A DNA stretch of 64,000 nucleotides from Pelagibacteraceae bacterium AG-414-M23 (GTDB taxonomy: Bacteria; Pseudomonadota; Alphaproteobacteria; Pelagibacterales; Pelagibacteraceae). The notes beneath the pieces were generated by a model. The model saw only the letters and a list, made by a program, of their open reading frames with translations, had not been told where the DNA came from and searched no databases. The DNA lies in NCBI GenBank assembly GCA_003214525.1, contig QCLN01000001.1, positions 1 through 64,000 of the forward strand. The letters are read 5' to 3'. Made by a program: the position numbers and the translations under genes. Below, piece by piece: positions 8,712 to 16,623 of this stretch (the first letter of the stretch is position 1; each line of letters starts with the position of its first letter).

Positions 8712-10438
8712 TGGAAATATACAAAGATATTTCAAGCAGTCAAAACCAGAAATTTAAAAAGCTCTTAATAGACAATTTCTCAAAAACAAAAATTGAAGAA
8801 GGAAAACTACTAGTTGGCACTATAACTAAGATAAGTGAAAAACATGTTTTTCTATTAATAGATGGAATGAAAAGTGAAGCTTTAATTGATATTAATGAAG
8901 CAAAATCAGCTTTTGAAAATAAAGAATTCAAAGAAAATGACAAGCTAGAAGTTTATTTAGAAAAAATCGAAGATAAAAATGGTGAAGTGATTGTGTCAGC
9001 AAGCAAGGCACAAAAAATTAGAGGTTGGTACATGCTCGAAAAGGCATATGAAGAAAACACGAATGTTAAAGGCAAAATTGTTTCTAAATGTAAAGGCGGT
9101 GTTATAGTTGAACATGCTGATACTAAATCTTTAATGTTCTGCCCAGGCTCACAAGTAGATTCAAAGCCATTAAAATCTCTCGACCATTTAATTGGTGTAG
9201 AACAAGATTTTAAAATTATCAAACTTGACAAATTTAGAGGGAATGCATGTGTCTCAAGAAGAGAAGTAATTAGTTCTGTTAAAAAAGAAGATAAAGCAAA
9301 AATTATAGAAAAATACAAAGTCGGCGATATAATAAAAGATGCTGTAGTAAAAGGGTATAGTTCTTTTGGTTGCTTCTTTGAAGTGAACAATGAGATTGAT
9401 GTATTAGTTCATTTACAAGAAATCTCTTATTCGAGAATTAACCATCCTGATGAAGTTTTTACAATAGGTGAAAAACATGATCTAAAAGTTATATTGATTG
9501 ACAATGAAAAAATGCAAATCTCATGTTCTATTAAAGCATTAACGCCAGACCCTTTTGAAAATATCTCAAATTATGAAGTCGGAAAAACTTACAAAGCTAA
9601 GGTAATTAAAGTTGTAGATTACGGAGCTTTTTGTGAGCTGCAGCCAGGGTTAACATGTCTGCTCCACTCAAGTGAAATAAGTTGGAGTAAAAAAAATGTT
9701 TCTACAAATAAATTTTTTAAAATAAATGATGAAGTAGATTGTGTTATAACAGATATTGATAAAGAAAAAAAAAGAGTAGCTATCTCACATAAACTTGCGA
9801 AAAAAAATCCATATGAAAGTTTTGAGAAAAAATATCCTGTAAATTCTGTGCTTAAAAGTAAAATTTCAAATATTAAAGATTTTTCAATATATCTAAGTAT
9901 TGAAGAATTTGACATTGATGGTTTTATGCACGCAAATGATCTTTCTTATTCATCAAAACCTGAGGAAGAAATAAAAAAATATAAAAAAGGCGATGAAGTA
10001 GAAGTTAAAGTTATAGAAGTTAAGTCCCAAGATCAAAAAATTAAATTTGGCATCAAGCAGCTTAAAGAAGATCCATTTAATATTTTTAACAATAAAAAAG
10101 TTAATGATGTACTCACCGTCAAAGTAAAATCAACAAGTTCTAAAGGTATAATGGTTACGCCCGAAGGAAGTGAGCTAGATATTTTGATAAAAAAAAGCAA
10201 TATTGCAATAAATCCGGAAGATGCTAGATCAAACAGGTTTATACAGGGGGACCGTATAGATGCTGCTATATCTGAGATAAATGTTGAAAAAAGAAAGATT
10301 ACGCTAAGTATTAAGTTACTTGAAGAAATGCAAAATAAAGAGGCTGTATCAAAGTTTTCAAGCCCTTTAAGTGGAAAAAATCTTCCTTTTTCATCACTTT
10401 CTGAAAAGCTGGATAACAAAAAGAAAGAAGAAAAATAA
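8711..10438 (+). CDS. rpsA: 30S ribosomal protein S1
   Basis: Largest ribosomal protein, which binds mRNA and helps initiation on weakly marked leaders. The 575 residues contain about six S1 (OB-fold) repeats, seen as recurring G-x-V-x-x-I...GA/GC-F...G-LLH patterns: GTITKISEKHVFL, GKIVSKCKGGVIV, AVVKGYSSFGCFF, AKVIKVVDYGAFC and others, followed by a charged tail. It abuts cmk (ATG at 8711 overlaps the cmk stop). S1 may matter more than usual here because most genes in the window lack an evident Shine-Dalgarno sequence. Confidence 0.95.
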   Translation: MEIYKDISSSQNQKFKKLLIDNFSKTKIEEGKLLVGTITKISEKHVFLLIDGMKSEALIDINEAKSAFENKEFKENDKLEVYLEKIEDKNGEVIVSASKAQKIRGWYMLEKAYEENTNVKGKIVSKCKGGVIVEHADTKSLMFCPGSQVDSKPLKSLDHLIGVEQDFKIIKLDKFRGNACVSRREVISSVKKEDKAKIIEKYKVGDIIKDAVVKGYSSFGCFFEVNNEIDVLVHLQEISYSRINHPDEVFTIGEKHDLKVILIDNEKMQISCSIKALTPDPFENISNYEVGKTYKAKVIKVVDYGAFCELQPGLTCLLHSSEISWSKKNVSTNKFFKINDEVDCVITDIDKEKKRVAISHKLAKKNPYESFEKKYPVNSVLKSKISNIKDFSIYLSIEEFDIDGFMHANDLSYSSKPEEEIKKYKKGDEVEVKVIEVKSQDQKIKFGIKQLKEDPFNIFNNKKVNDVLTVKVKSTSSKGIMVTPEGSELDILIKKSNIAINPEDARSNRFIQGDRIDAAISEINVEKRKITLSIKLLEEMQNKEAVSKFSSPLSGKNLPFSSLSEKLDNKKKEEK

Positions 10439-10444
10439 AAAAAA

Positions 10445-10735
10445 TTGTCAGTATCTAAATCAGACATAATAAATACGATCTCTAAAAATTTTCCAAACCT
10501 TTATAAAAAAGATATAATTAAATTTTTTGATATCTTCTTAGTCGAAGTAACTAAAGCATTATCAAATGGAGAGAGAGTAGAGCTAAGGGATGTAATGATG
10601 TTTGAATCAAGAGTTCAAAAAAAAAGAATATCCTTAAACCCAAGAACTTTAGAAAAAATTGAAACCCCTGAAAAAAAAAGCATTTTATTTAAATGTTCAA
10701 AAGAGTGGAAAAAAAAATTGAATGAAAAAAAATAA
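10445..10735 (+). CDS. ihfB: Integration host factor beta subunit
   Basis: DNA-bending HU/IHF-family protein of the nucleoid. The 96 residues show the family layout: an N-terminal helical part (SKSDIINTISKNFP) and a beta-arm with ERVELRDVMMFE and KKRISLNPRTLEKIETPEKKSILFKCS. The position after rpsA is the conserved alphaproteobacterial one for IHF-beta. The start is TTG at 10445. The 3' end overlaps pyrF by 14 bases. Confidence 0.88.
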   Translation: MSVSKSDIINTISKNFPNLYKKDIIKFFDIFLVEVTKALSNGERVELRDVMMFESRVQKKRISLNPRTLEKIETPEKKSILFKCSKEWKKKLNEKK

Positions 10736-11396
10736 AATTTTTATAGCTTGTGACACAACTAAAATTAAAAAGATTAACGATATAATAAATAAAACTAAAA
10801 CTAAAAAAATTCAAATTGGATATAAATTTGGTCTAGAATTCATTAATTCAAAAAAAGGTAGAAAATTTATTTCTAAATTAAAAAGAAAAATAATTTTTCT
10901 TGATCTAAAGTTAAATGATATACCAAACACATGTATATCAACAATAAAAGCTGTCAAAGATTTAAAAGCTAATTATATTACTATACATATTAGCTCAGGA
11001 CTTGAGGCTTTAAAGGCTGTGAAAAAAATTTCGGGTAAAACAAAAATAGTAGGTGTAAGCACATTAACTTCTCTGAATGAAAAATCTTTAAAAGAAATTG
11101 GTTATGATAAAAAAATTAATTCTCTTGTTGTTCATCAAGCAAAATTAGCATCTAAAGCAAAATTAGATGCCTTAGTATGCTCTGCTCAGGAAGCAAAATT
11201 GGTAAAAAAAGTATTCAAAAAAGAAATTATAACGCCGGGAATTAGATTTAACTCAATATCTAATGATCAAAAAAGAGTAATGTCAGCAACTAATGCATTT
11301 AAAGCTGGCAGTAATTGGCTGGTTATTGGAAGACCTATAACAAAGGGTAATATAAAAAAAAATCTTCAGAAATTAATTGATCATTTAAAAAAATGA
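10722..11396 (+). CDS. pyrF: Orotidine 5'-phosphate decarboxylase
   Basis: Last step of UMP synthesis: decarboxylates OMP. The catalytic signature FLDLKLNDIPNT (DxKxxD) is at about residues 55-70. Further family motifs are FIACDTT at the start, GVSTLTSL, VCSAQEA, ITPGIRF and LVIGRPITK at the phosphate-binding end. It is 224 residues long and overlaps ihfB and trpF slightly, so it belongs to the same polycistron. Confidence 0.93.
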   Translation: MKKNKIFIACDTTKIKKINDIINKTKTKKIQIGYKFGLEFINSKKGRKFISKLKRKIIFLDLKLNDIPNTCISTIKAVKDLKANYITIHISSGLEALKAVKKISGKTKIVGVSTLTSLNEKSLKEIGYDKKINSLVVHQAKLASKAKLDALVCSAQEAKLVKKVFKKEIITPGIRFNSISNDQKRVMSATNAFKAGSNWLVIGRPITKGNIKKNLQKLIDHLKK

Positions 11397-12016
11397 TTAA
11401 AGGAGTAAAAATCTGTGGCGTCTCTGATTTAGAGACTTTAAAATATATTATCAACCATCCTAACCCTCCTCAATTTATTGGTTTTATTACAAATTATAAA
11501 AAATCAAAGCGATTTGTAGAATTTAATACTCTAGAAAAACTTACTGATTTTAAAAATAATAAAATTAAATACGTATCAGTTCTAGTAAATCCTGACGACG
11601 AAATTTTAGAAAAAATTAAAAATCTTCAGTTAGATTACTATCAATTATATGATGTTGATCCAGAAAGAACAAAATTAATCAAAAAAAAATATAATAAAAA
11701 AATTATCTCATCTATAATGATACAAAATAAAGATGATATTGATAATTATAAGCTATACCAAAATATCTCGGATATCATCTTATTTGATGGCAAAGGATAT
11801 GAAAAATCTATTGGCTTTGATCATAAACTTTTAGATAATGTACCAAATCACATTACAAAAATGATAGCTGGTAACATAAAAATTGATAATATCCCTTTCA
11901 TAAAAAATATAGATTATATAATTGATATAAGTGGTTCATTGGAAGACGAAAAAGGTAAAAAAGATTTACATAAAATAAATTATTTATTGAACAAAATTAA
12001 AAAAAATGAAGCTTAA
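11393..12016 (+). CDS. trpF: Phosphoribosylanthranilate isomerase
   Basis: Amadori rearrangement of phosphoribosylanthranilate in tryptophan synthesis. The catalytic cysteine motif KICG is at residues 6-9. The partner Asp lies in IILFDGKG, and the phosphate-binding end DISGSLEDEKGKKD resembles the family's D-x-S-S-G-V-E...G-x-K-D. The protein diverges strongly in between. Its place directly before trpB and trpA supports the call. It overlaps pyrF by 4 bases and trpB by 11. Confidence 0.85.
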   Translation: MIKGVKICGVSDLETLKYIINHPNPPQFIGFITNYKKSKRFVEFNTLEKLTDFKNNKIKYVSVLVNPDDEILEKIKNLQLDYYQLYDVDPERTKLIKKKYNKKIISSIMIQNKDDIDNYKLYQNISDIILFDGKGYEKSIGFDHKLLDNVPNHITKMIAGNIKIDNIPFIKNIDYIIDISGSLEDEKGKKDLHKINYLLNKIKKNEA

Positions 12017-13250
12017 GAAAAAAATACCACTAATTGATCAACATGATAAATTTGGAATGTGGGGAGGCAAATTTGGTGGAAATTTTGTTCCCGAAACTCT
12101 AAAAAAACCCATTAAAGATTTAGAGGATCTTTTTAATAAGTTACGAAACAATAAGAGTTTTATTGCTGAAAGAGATAGGTATTTTAAAAATTGGATCGGT
12201 GTACCAACTAGATTTATAAAATTGAATAATTTATCAAATCATGTCGGTGGAGCTCAAATATGGTCGAAGGTAGTTTCTGATGCTAATGGAGGAGCTCACA
12301 AAATATATAATGCAACAGTTCATTGCTTATTAGCAAAGAAAGCAGGCAAAAAATTTATAGTTGGAGATACAGGAGCTGGATACGCTGGCAAAATGCTAAG
12401 CATGGCAGCAAAAAAATTTGGACTTAAATGTAAAATTTTTATGGGAGCAAAGGATATTAAAAGGCAGCAGCCAAATGTAAAGGCTATGAAAAAAAATGGA
12501 GCTGAAGTCATACCAGTTTATACGGGCAGTCAAACTCTTGTGGATGCTGTCTCGGAATGCATGAGGTACTGGGTAGCAAATTGTGATACTACAGCCATGT
12601 GTGTTGGTTCAACTGTGGGACCTAATATTTTTGTAAAAATATGTGGTTGGAGCACTAGTCAGATATCAAGAGAATTAAAAATACAAATTAAAAAAGAATT
12701 TGGATCTATACCTAAAAAGGTAAAGCTTTATAATTGCGTAGGAGGAGGTTCTTCTAGTTATGGTTTTTGGAGCGAATTTATGGATTATAATAAAAATCAA
12801 GTAGAATTAATTGGAGTTGAGGCAGGAGGACCTAAGAGTAGCAATAAACATGCTGCACCACTAACTTATGGATCAAAAATAGGTATACTTCATGGAGCTG
12901 CGCAGTATGTAAACCAAAGTACTGAAGGCCAAATTGAAGAAACAGAATCAATATCTGCAGGATTAGATTACCCTGGTGTATCTCCATTACATTGTTTTCT
13001 AAAAGATACTAGAAGAGCTAGGTATACAGCTGCAACCGATGAAAATGCATTAGATGCATACAAACTTGTTACAAAGTATGAAAATCTAAGACCTTCTCTT
13101 GAACCAAGTCATGCATTTTCAGTAGCAATAAAAGAAGCAAAAAAAATGAGTAAAGATACAGTTGTTATAGTGAACAGTTGTGGGGACGCACATAAGGATA
13201 AAAATATATTAAAAGTAAAATTGGGAAAAAAATATGACCAATTTAATTAG
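12006..13250 (+). CDS. trpB: Tryptophan synthase beta chain, divergent active site
   Basis: PLP enzyme that joins indole and serine. The N-terminal GKFGGNFVPETL and the PLP lysine in GGAHKIYN (Lys99) are present, as are GSQTLVDAVSECMRYWV, SISAGLDYPGVSP and LRPSLEPSHAF. Several normally invariant stretches are changed: HTGAHK reads GGAHK, ETGAGQHG reads DTGAGYAG (general-acid Glu to Asp121), GGGSNA reads GGGSSS and SGRGDKD reads NSCGDAHKD. The 414 residues and the trpF-trpB-trpA context point to the genuine beta chain rather than an orphan TrpB2. The changes are lineage drift or altered chemistry. Confidence 0.87.
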   Translation: MKLKKKIPLIDQHDKFGMWGGKFGGNFVPETLKKPIKDLEDLFNKLRNNKSFIAERDRYFKNWIGVPTRFIKLNNLSNHVGGAQIWSKVVSDANGGAHKIYNATVHCLLAKKAGKKFIVGDTGAGYAGKMLSMAAKKFGLKCKIFMGAKDIKRQQPNVKAMKKNGAEVIPVYTGSQTLVDAVSECMRYWVANCDTTAMCVGSTVGPNIFVKICGWSTSQISRELKIQIKKEFGSIPKKVKLYNCVGGGSSSYGFWSEFMDYNKNQVELIGVEAGGPKSSNKHAAPLTYGSKIGILHGAAQYVNQSTEGQIEETESISAGLDYPGVSPLHCFLKDTRRARYTAATDENALDAYKLVTKYENLRPSLEPSHAFSVAIKEAKKMSKDTVVIVNSCGDAHKDKNILKVKLGKKYDQFN

Positions 13251-14034
13251 TTTAGCGTTTGAAAAGGCAAGAACAGAAAAAAGACCAGCTTTATTAACTT
13301 ATACAGTAGCGGGAGATAACAGTAAAAAAAAATCACTGGAGATTTTAAAATCATTATCAAAATATGTTGATATATGTGAGCTCGGATTTCCTCATAATAC
13401 TCCAATTGCAGATGGTGGCCAGATTCAGACTAGCGCTTACAGAGCAATAAAAAATGGAATTAAAATCAATGATGTATTTAAAATTGTAAAAGATTTTAAA
13501 AAAAATAATTTTTCCAAACCATTAATTTTAATGGGCTATTATAATATGATTTACCAGTATGGAGAAAATAATTTTTTAAATAGATGTAAAAAATCAGGTG
13601 TGAATGGTATTATAGTTGTGGATTTACCATGGCCTGAAAATATTAATTTTTCTAAAAAATGTAAAAAGAAAAATATTTATTTTATTCAACTTATTTCTCC
13701 AACGACTTCATATAAGAGGGCTAAAAAAATCATTAAAGATTCTCACGATATGATTTATTACATTTCTATGCTTTCTACTACTGGAGGAAAGTTAAAAATT
13801 ACACCTAAAGAAATCTTGTCAAATTATATGAAAATAAAAAAAATAAATCCTAAAAAAAATTGTGTAATCGGTTTTGGAATCACAGATAAAACAATTGGAA
13901 AATTAAAATCTGCTGATGGTTTAGTTGTAGGAAGTGCAATTTGCAGAGAAATTACAAAAAGTATAGCAAAAAGACATAATCCTGTCACAAATGTAAGCAA
14001 AATTGTGATAAAGTTAAAAAAAAGAATTTTATGA
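13234..14034 (+). CDS. trpA: Tryptophan synthase alpha chain
   Basis: Cleaves indole-3-glycerol phosphate and channels indole to TrpB. The catalytic Glu in CELGFPHNTP and the Asp in IADGGQIQ are present, followed by LMGYYNMIYQYG, IIVVDLPWPE, SPTTS and the phosphate-binding GFGITDK...GLVVGSAI. At 266 residues it is full length. It overlaps trpB by 17 bases and accD by 4, in the conserved trp-accD-folC run. Confidence 0.93.
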   Translation: MTNLISLAFEKARTEKRPALLTYTVAGDNSKKKSLEILKSLSKYVDICELGFPHNTPIADGGQIQTSAYRAIKNGIKINDVFKIVKDFKKNNFSKPLILMGYYNMIYQYGENNFLNRCKKSGVNGIIVVDLPWPENINFSKKCKKKNIYFIQLISPTTSYKRAKKIIKDSHDMIYYISMLSTTGGKLKITPKEILSNYMKIKKINPKKNCVIGFGITDKTIGKLKSADGLVVGSAICREITKSIAKRHNPVTNVSKIVIKLKKRIL

Positions 14035-14966
14035 ACTGGATAAATAAAATTAAAAAATTTGGTGAAAGTATAAAAAGAAATATTAATAAAAAATTTCCAA
14101 CAAAATCTGAAAGAGAATCAAGTGCATGGACAAGTTGTTGCAAAGGTCCAATTTTAAAAGCAGAATTAGAAGAGAATCTATTTGTTTGTCCTCATTGCAA
14201 TAAACATCATAGAATAAGTCCAACACAGAGATTTGATATTATTTTTGGCAAAAATAAATACGAAATTTTAAAAACTCCCATACCTAAGGATGATCCTCTG
14301 GAATGGTCAGATACAAAAAGTTATAAGCAAAGACTTAAAGATGCTAGAAGAAAAACTAATCAAGAGTGTGCCGTAATAATAGCTAAAGGAAATTTAAATG
14401 GTATAGAGATAACAGTTGGAGCAACAAATTTTGACTTTATTGGAGGATCTAGCGGAGCAGCAGAAGCTGAGGCTATAATATACGGAGTACAGCACGCTAT
14501 TGATAATCAAACGCCTTTTGTTTTTTGGCCATGTGGAGGTGGTCAGCGTATGTTTGAAAGCCCAATCGCGCTAGCTGGGATGACTAAAACAACATTAGCA
14601 ATTAATGAATTAAAAAAAAATAACTTACCCTATTTAATTTGTTTTACTGATCCAACAGCCGGAGGTATTACCGCAAGTTTTGCAATGTTAGGGGATATTC
14701 AAATTTCTGAACCGGGTGCATTGATTGCATTTGCAGGACGAAGAGTAGTTCAAGCAACTGTAAAGGAAGAATTGCCTCCAGATTTTCAAACAGCTGAATT
14801 TTTATTAAAACATGGGTTCGTGGATAGAATTGTTGAAAGAAAAAAACTGGCAGCAGAGATTGGTCTATTATTATCGTTATTGCTAAACAAAAATTCTAGA
14901 GTAAATTCAGAAAATAATGAACAATATACAGAAAATCATATCCCGTTTACAAAGACTGCATCCTAA
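14031..14966 (+). CDS. accD: Acetyl-CoA carboxylase carboxyltransferase beta subunit
   Basis: Beta half of the carboxyltransferase that makes malonyl-CoA for fatty acids. The N-terminal zinc ribbon reads AWTSCCKGPILK...FVCPHCNKHH; the second knuckle (CPHC) is standard, but the first has adjacent cysteines instead of CxxC. The crotonase-fold body has GATNFDFIGGSSGAAEAEAI, CGGGQRMFES and ITASFAMLGDIQISEPGALIAFAG. The 3' end overlaps folC by 50 bases, so the last 16 codons are read in two frames. Length 311 is normal. Confidence 0.93.
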   Translation: MNWINKIKKFGESIKRNINKKFPTKSERESSAWTSCCKGPILKAELEENLFVCPHCNKHHRISPTQRFDIIFGKNKYEILKTPIPKDDPLEWSDTKSYKQRLKDARRKTNQECAVIIAKGNLNGIEITVGATNFDFIGGSSGAAEAEAIIYGVQHAIDNQTPFVFWPCGGGQRMFESPIALAGMTKTTLAINELKKNNLPYLICFTDPTAGGITASFAMLGDIQISEPGALIAFAGRRVVQATVKEELPPDFQTAEFLLKHGFVDRIVERKKLAAEIGLLLSLLLNKNSRVNSENNEQYTENHIPFTKTAS

Positions 14967-16191
14967 AGCAATAGATCTAAGTTTAAATAGAATTAAAAAA
15001 CTCTGTGATAAATTACAAAATCCTGAAAAAAATCTTAAAGTAATTTCTGTAGTTGGGACTAATGGTAAAAATAGCACCATACAAGCAATGAGATCAATTT
15101 TAAGAGAAGCTAAAATTCAAACTAATATTTACACAAGTCCTCATATTCAAAATATTAATGAAAGGTTTATTTATAACAATAATGAAATAAGTGATGAAGA
15201 ATTATCAAAATTATTGTTAGAAACAGAAGAAATAAATAATGGAGAACAAATAACATATTTTGAAATTTTGACTGCAGCATTTTTAAAAAAAGCAAGTGAA
15301 AATAAAAACAATATAAATATTTTAGAAGCTGGTTTATTTCATAGATTTGATGCTACAAATATATTTGATAAAAATTTAGCCTCAGTTGTAACAGCAATTG
15401 GCTTAGATCATACCGATTGGTTGCCCAAGGACGAAGGAACAATAGATAAAATTATCTATGAGAAAACCTCATCATTATTAAATTCAAAAATAATAGTATC
15501 CAATCAGGAAAATAACGAAATCTTATCAAAAATTAAAAAATCATTAATTAATAATAATTCTAAAAAGATATATTTTAATGATCTTTATTCATATTCATTT
15601 GCAGAAAATAATTTCTTTTATTATGAGGATGAAAAAGGAGGTTTAAAACTTCCAATTCCTAATTTATTAGGAAATTTTCAATTAGCAAATGTTGCAGCAG
15701 CAATTGCTACGCTAAGAAATATTGATGAAATAGATGTTAATGAGAGTCATATAAAAGAAGGGATAAAAAAAATAAAAAATATTGGTAGGTTGCAGGAAAT
15801 AAAATCTGGAAATCTAAAGAAACTAATAAATAATAATAAGTTAATTATAGATGGTTCTCATAATGCTCTGGGAGGCAAAGTTCTTTCTGAATATTTAGAA
15901 AGTATTGAAAGTAAAAAACACCTAATTGTGGGAATGATGTCTAATAAAAACCACCAAGAATTTTTAAATAATTTTATAAATAAAATATCATCTTTGACTA
16001 CCGTAGATATTCCAAATCAACCAAACTCAATAAATGGTCAGGATCTAAAAAATAAAATAAAAGGATTTAAAAATATTAATTACAAAAATTCTATAAAAGA
16101 AGCTTTAAATTCATTGGATTTAAAAGAAAACGATATAGCTATAATTACAGGTTCCCTTTATTTAGCTGGAGAGGTTTTAAATCTTAACTAA
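14917..16191 (+). CDS. folC: Folylpolyglutamate/dihydrofolate synthase
   Basis: Adds glutamate to folates and may make dihydrofolate. The family N-terminus RLHPKAIDLSLNRIKKL is followed by the P-loop VVGTNGKNST, where the usual GKGS reads GKNS. Later motifs are IYTSPHIQNINERF, EAGLFHRFDATN, LDHTDWL, LIIDGSHNALGG and VGMMSNKN. No start codon exists after 14917 that would keep the conserved N-terminus, so the 50-base overlap with accD is real. The 3' end meets trxA tail to tail. Confidence 0.92.
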   Translation: MNNIQKIISRLQRLHPKAIDLSLNRIKKLCDKLQNPEKNLKVISVVGTNGKNSTIQAMRSILREAKIQTNIYTSPHIQNINERFIYNNNEISDEELSKLLLETEEINNGEQITYFEILTAAFLKKASENKNNINILEAGLFHRFDATNIFDKNLASVVTAIGLDHTDWLPKDEGTIDKIIYEKTSSLLNSKIIVSNQENNEILSKIKKSLINNNSKKIYFNDLYSYSFAENNFFYYEDEKGGLKLPIPNLLGNFQLANVAAAIATLRNIDEIDVNESHIKEGIKKIKNIGRLQEIKSGNLKKLINNNKLIIDGSHNALGGKVLSEYLESIESKKHLIVGMMSNKNHQEFLNNFINKISSLTTVDIPNQPNSINGQDLKNKIKGFKNINYKNSIKEALNSLDLKENDIAIITGSLYLAGEVLNLN

Positions 16192-16557
16192 ATATTCTGT
16201 TCAATCCAAGACTTTAAATCTGATTTAGTAGTCGCTCCAACTTTAGTAGCTTTTAGTTCGCCATCTTTAAATAATAACATTGTTGGAATTCCTCTTACAC
16301 CATATTTAGTTGGAGTATTAGGTTCATTATCAATGTTATGTTTTGCAATAGTCACTTGAGCTGACATTTCATCTGAAAGTTCCTCGAGGATCGGTCCGAT
16401 CATCTTACAGGGTCCTCAGGTTTTTGTATCGATAGTCCCCTTGGAAAAACCAAGGGGACTATCGACACCATTCAGCCCAAAAATCAACTATGACTGGTTT
16501 TCCAGCTTTAATGACCTCTGTTTCAAAATTATCATCTGTTACACTTACTGTAGCCAT
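16188..16557 (-). pseudogene. trxA: Thioredoxin gene split at its active site by a 49-nt hairpin insert
   Basis: Thioredoxin is the general dithiol reductant of the cytoplasm. The minus strand from the ATG at 16557 reads [15 protein letters not shown]...VDFWAEWC (residues 1-31) and then runs into CGA TAG. After 49 extra bases (16416-16464) the gene resumes exactly at GGA CCC TGT AAG ATG (GPCKMIGPIL) and runs to a normal C-terminus, DLKSWIEQNI. Removing the insert restores WCGPC and a thioredoxin of about 106 residues. The track shows only the downstream piece from 16403. It sits tail-to-tail with folC, its usual neighbour. Whether the product is made by bypassing or splicing, is lost, or the insert is an artefact cannot be decided here. 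Confidence 0.9.
16416..16464 (-). other. 49-nt palindromic insert inside trxA
   Basis: On the mRNA-sense (minus) strand the insert begins with CGATAGTCCCCTTGG, a T5 loop, and the perfect complement CCAAGGGGACTATCG (15 bp, 16430-16464), then 14 more bases ending in CCTGA before GGACCC. The stem can extend four more pairs into the trxA codons (GTGT with ATAC, one G-U wobble), taking in the Cys31 codon. The first inserted codons are CGA then TAG. The arm is much richer in G and C than the surrounding gene. No other copy was noticed in the window. No target-site duplication is obvious. Not a canonical terminator, since no T-run follows the stem. Confidence 0.85.
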
Positions 16558-16623
16558 ATGGTCTATATATATTTTGAAAATTAAGTTTCAAGTAATAAAA
16601 TTAAAATATTTAATTTATCCACA

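Noticed and set aside
8740-10467. Several minus-strand ORFs (67, 145, 98 and 144 aa) under rpsA
   Set aside because: Shadows of rpsA; serine/leucine-rich antisense frames without motifs.
16416-16467. Exact T4-gene-60-type bypass with matching take-off and landing codons
   Set aside because: The codons at the junctions (TGT or CGA before, GGA after) do not match, and landing on the next TGT would delete Gly-Pro-Cys from the active site. Kept only as one hypothesis in the findings.
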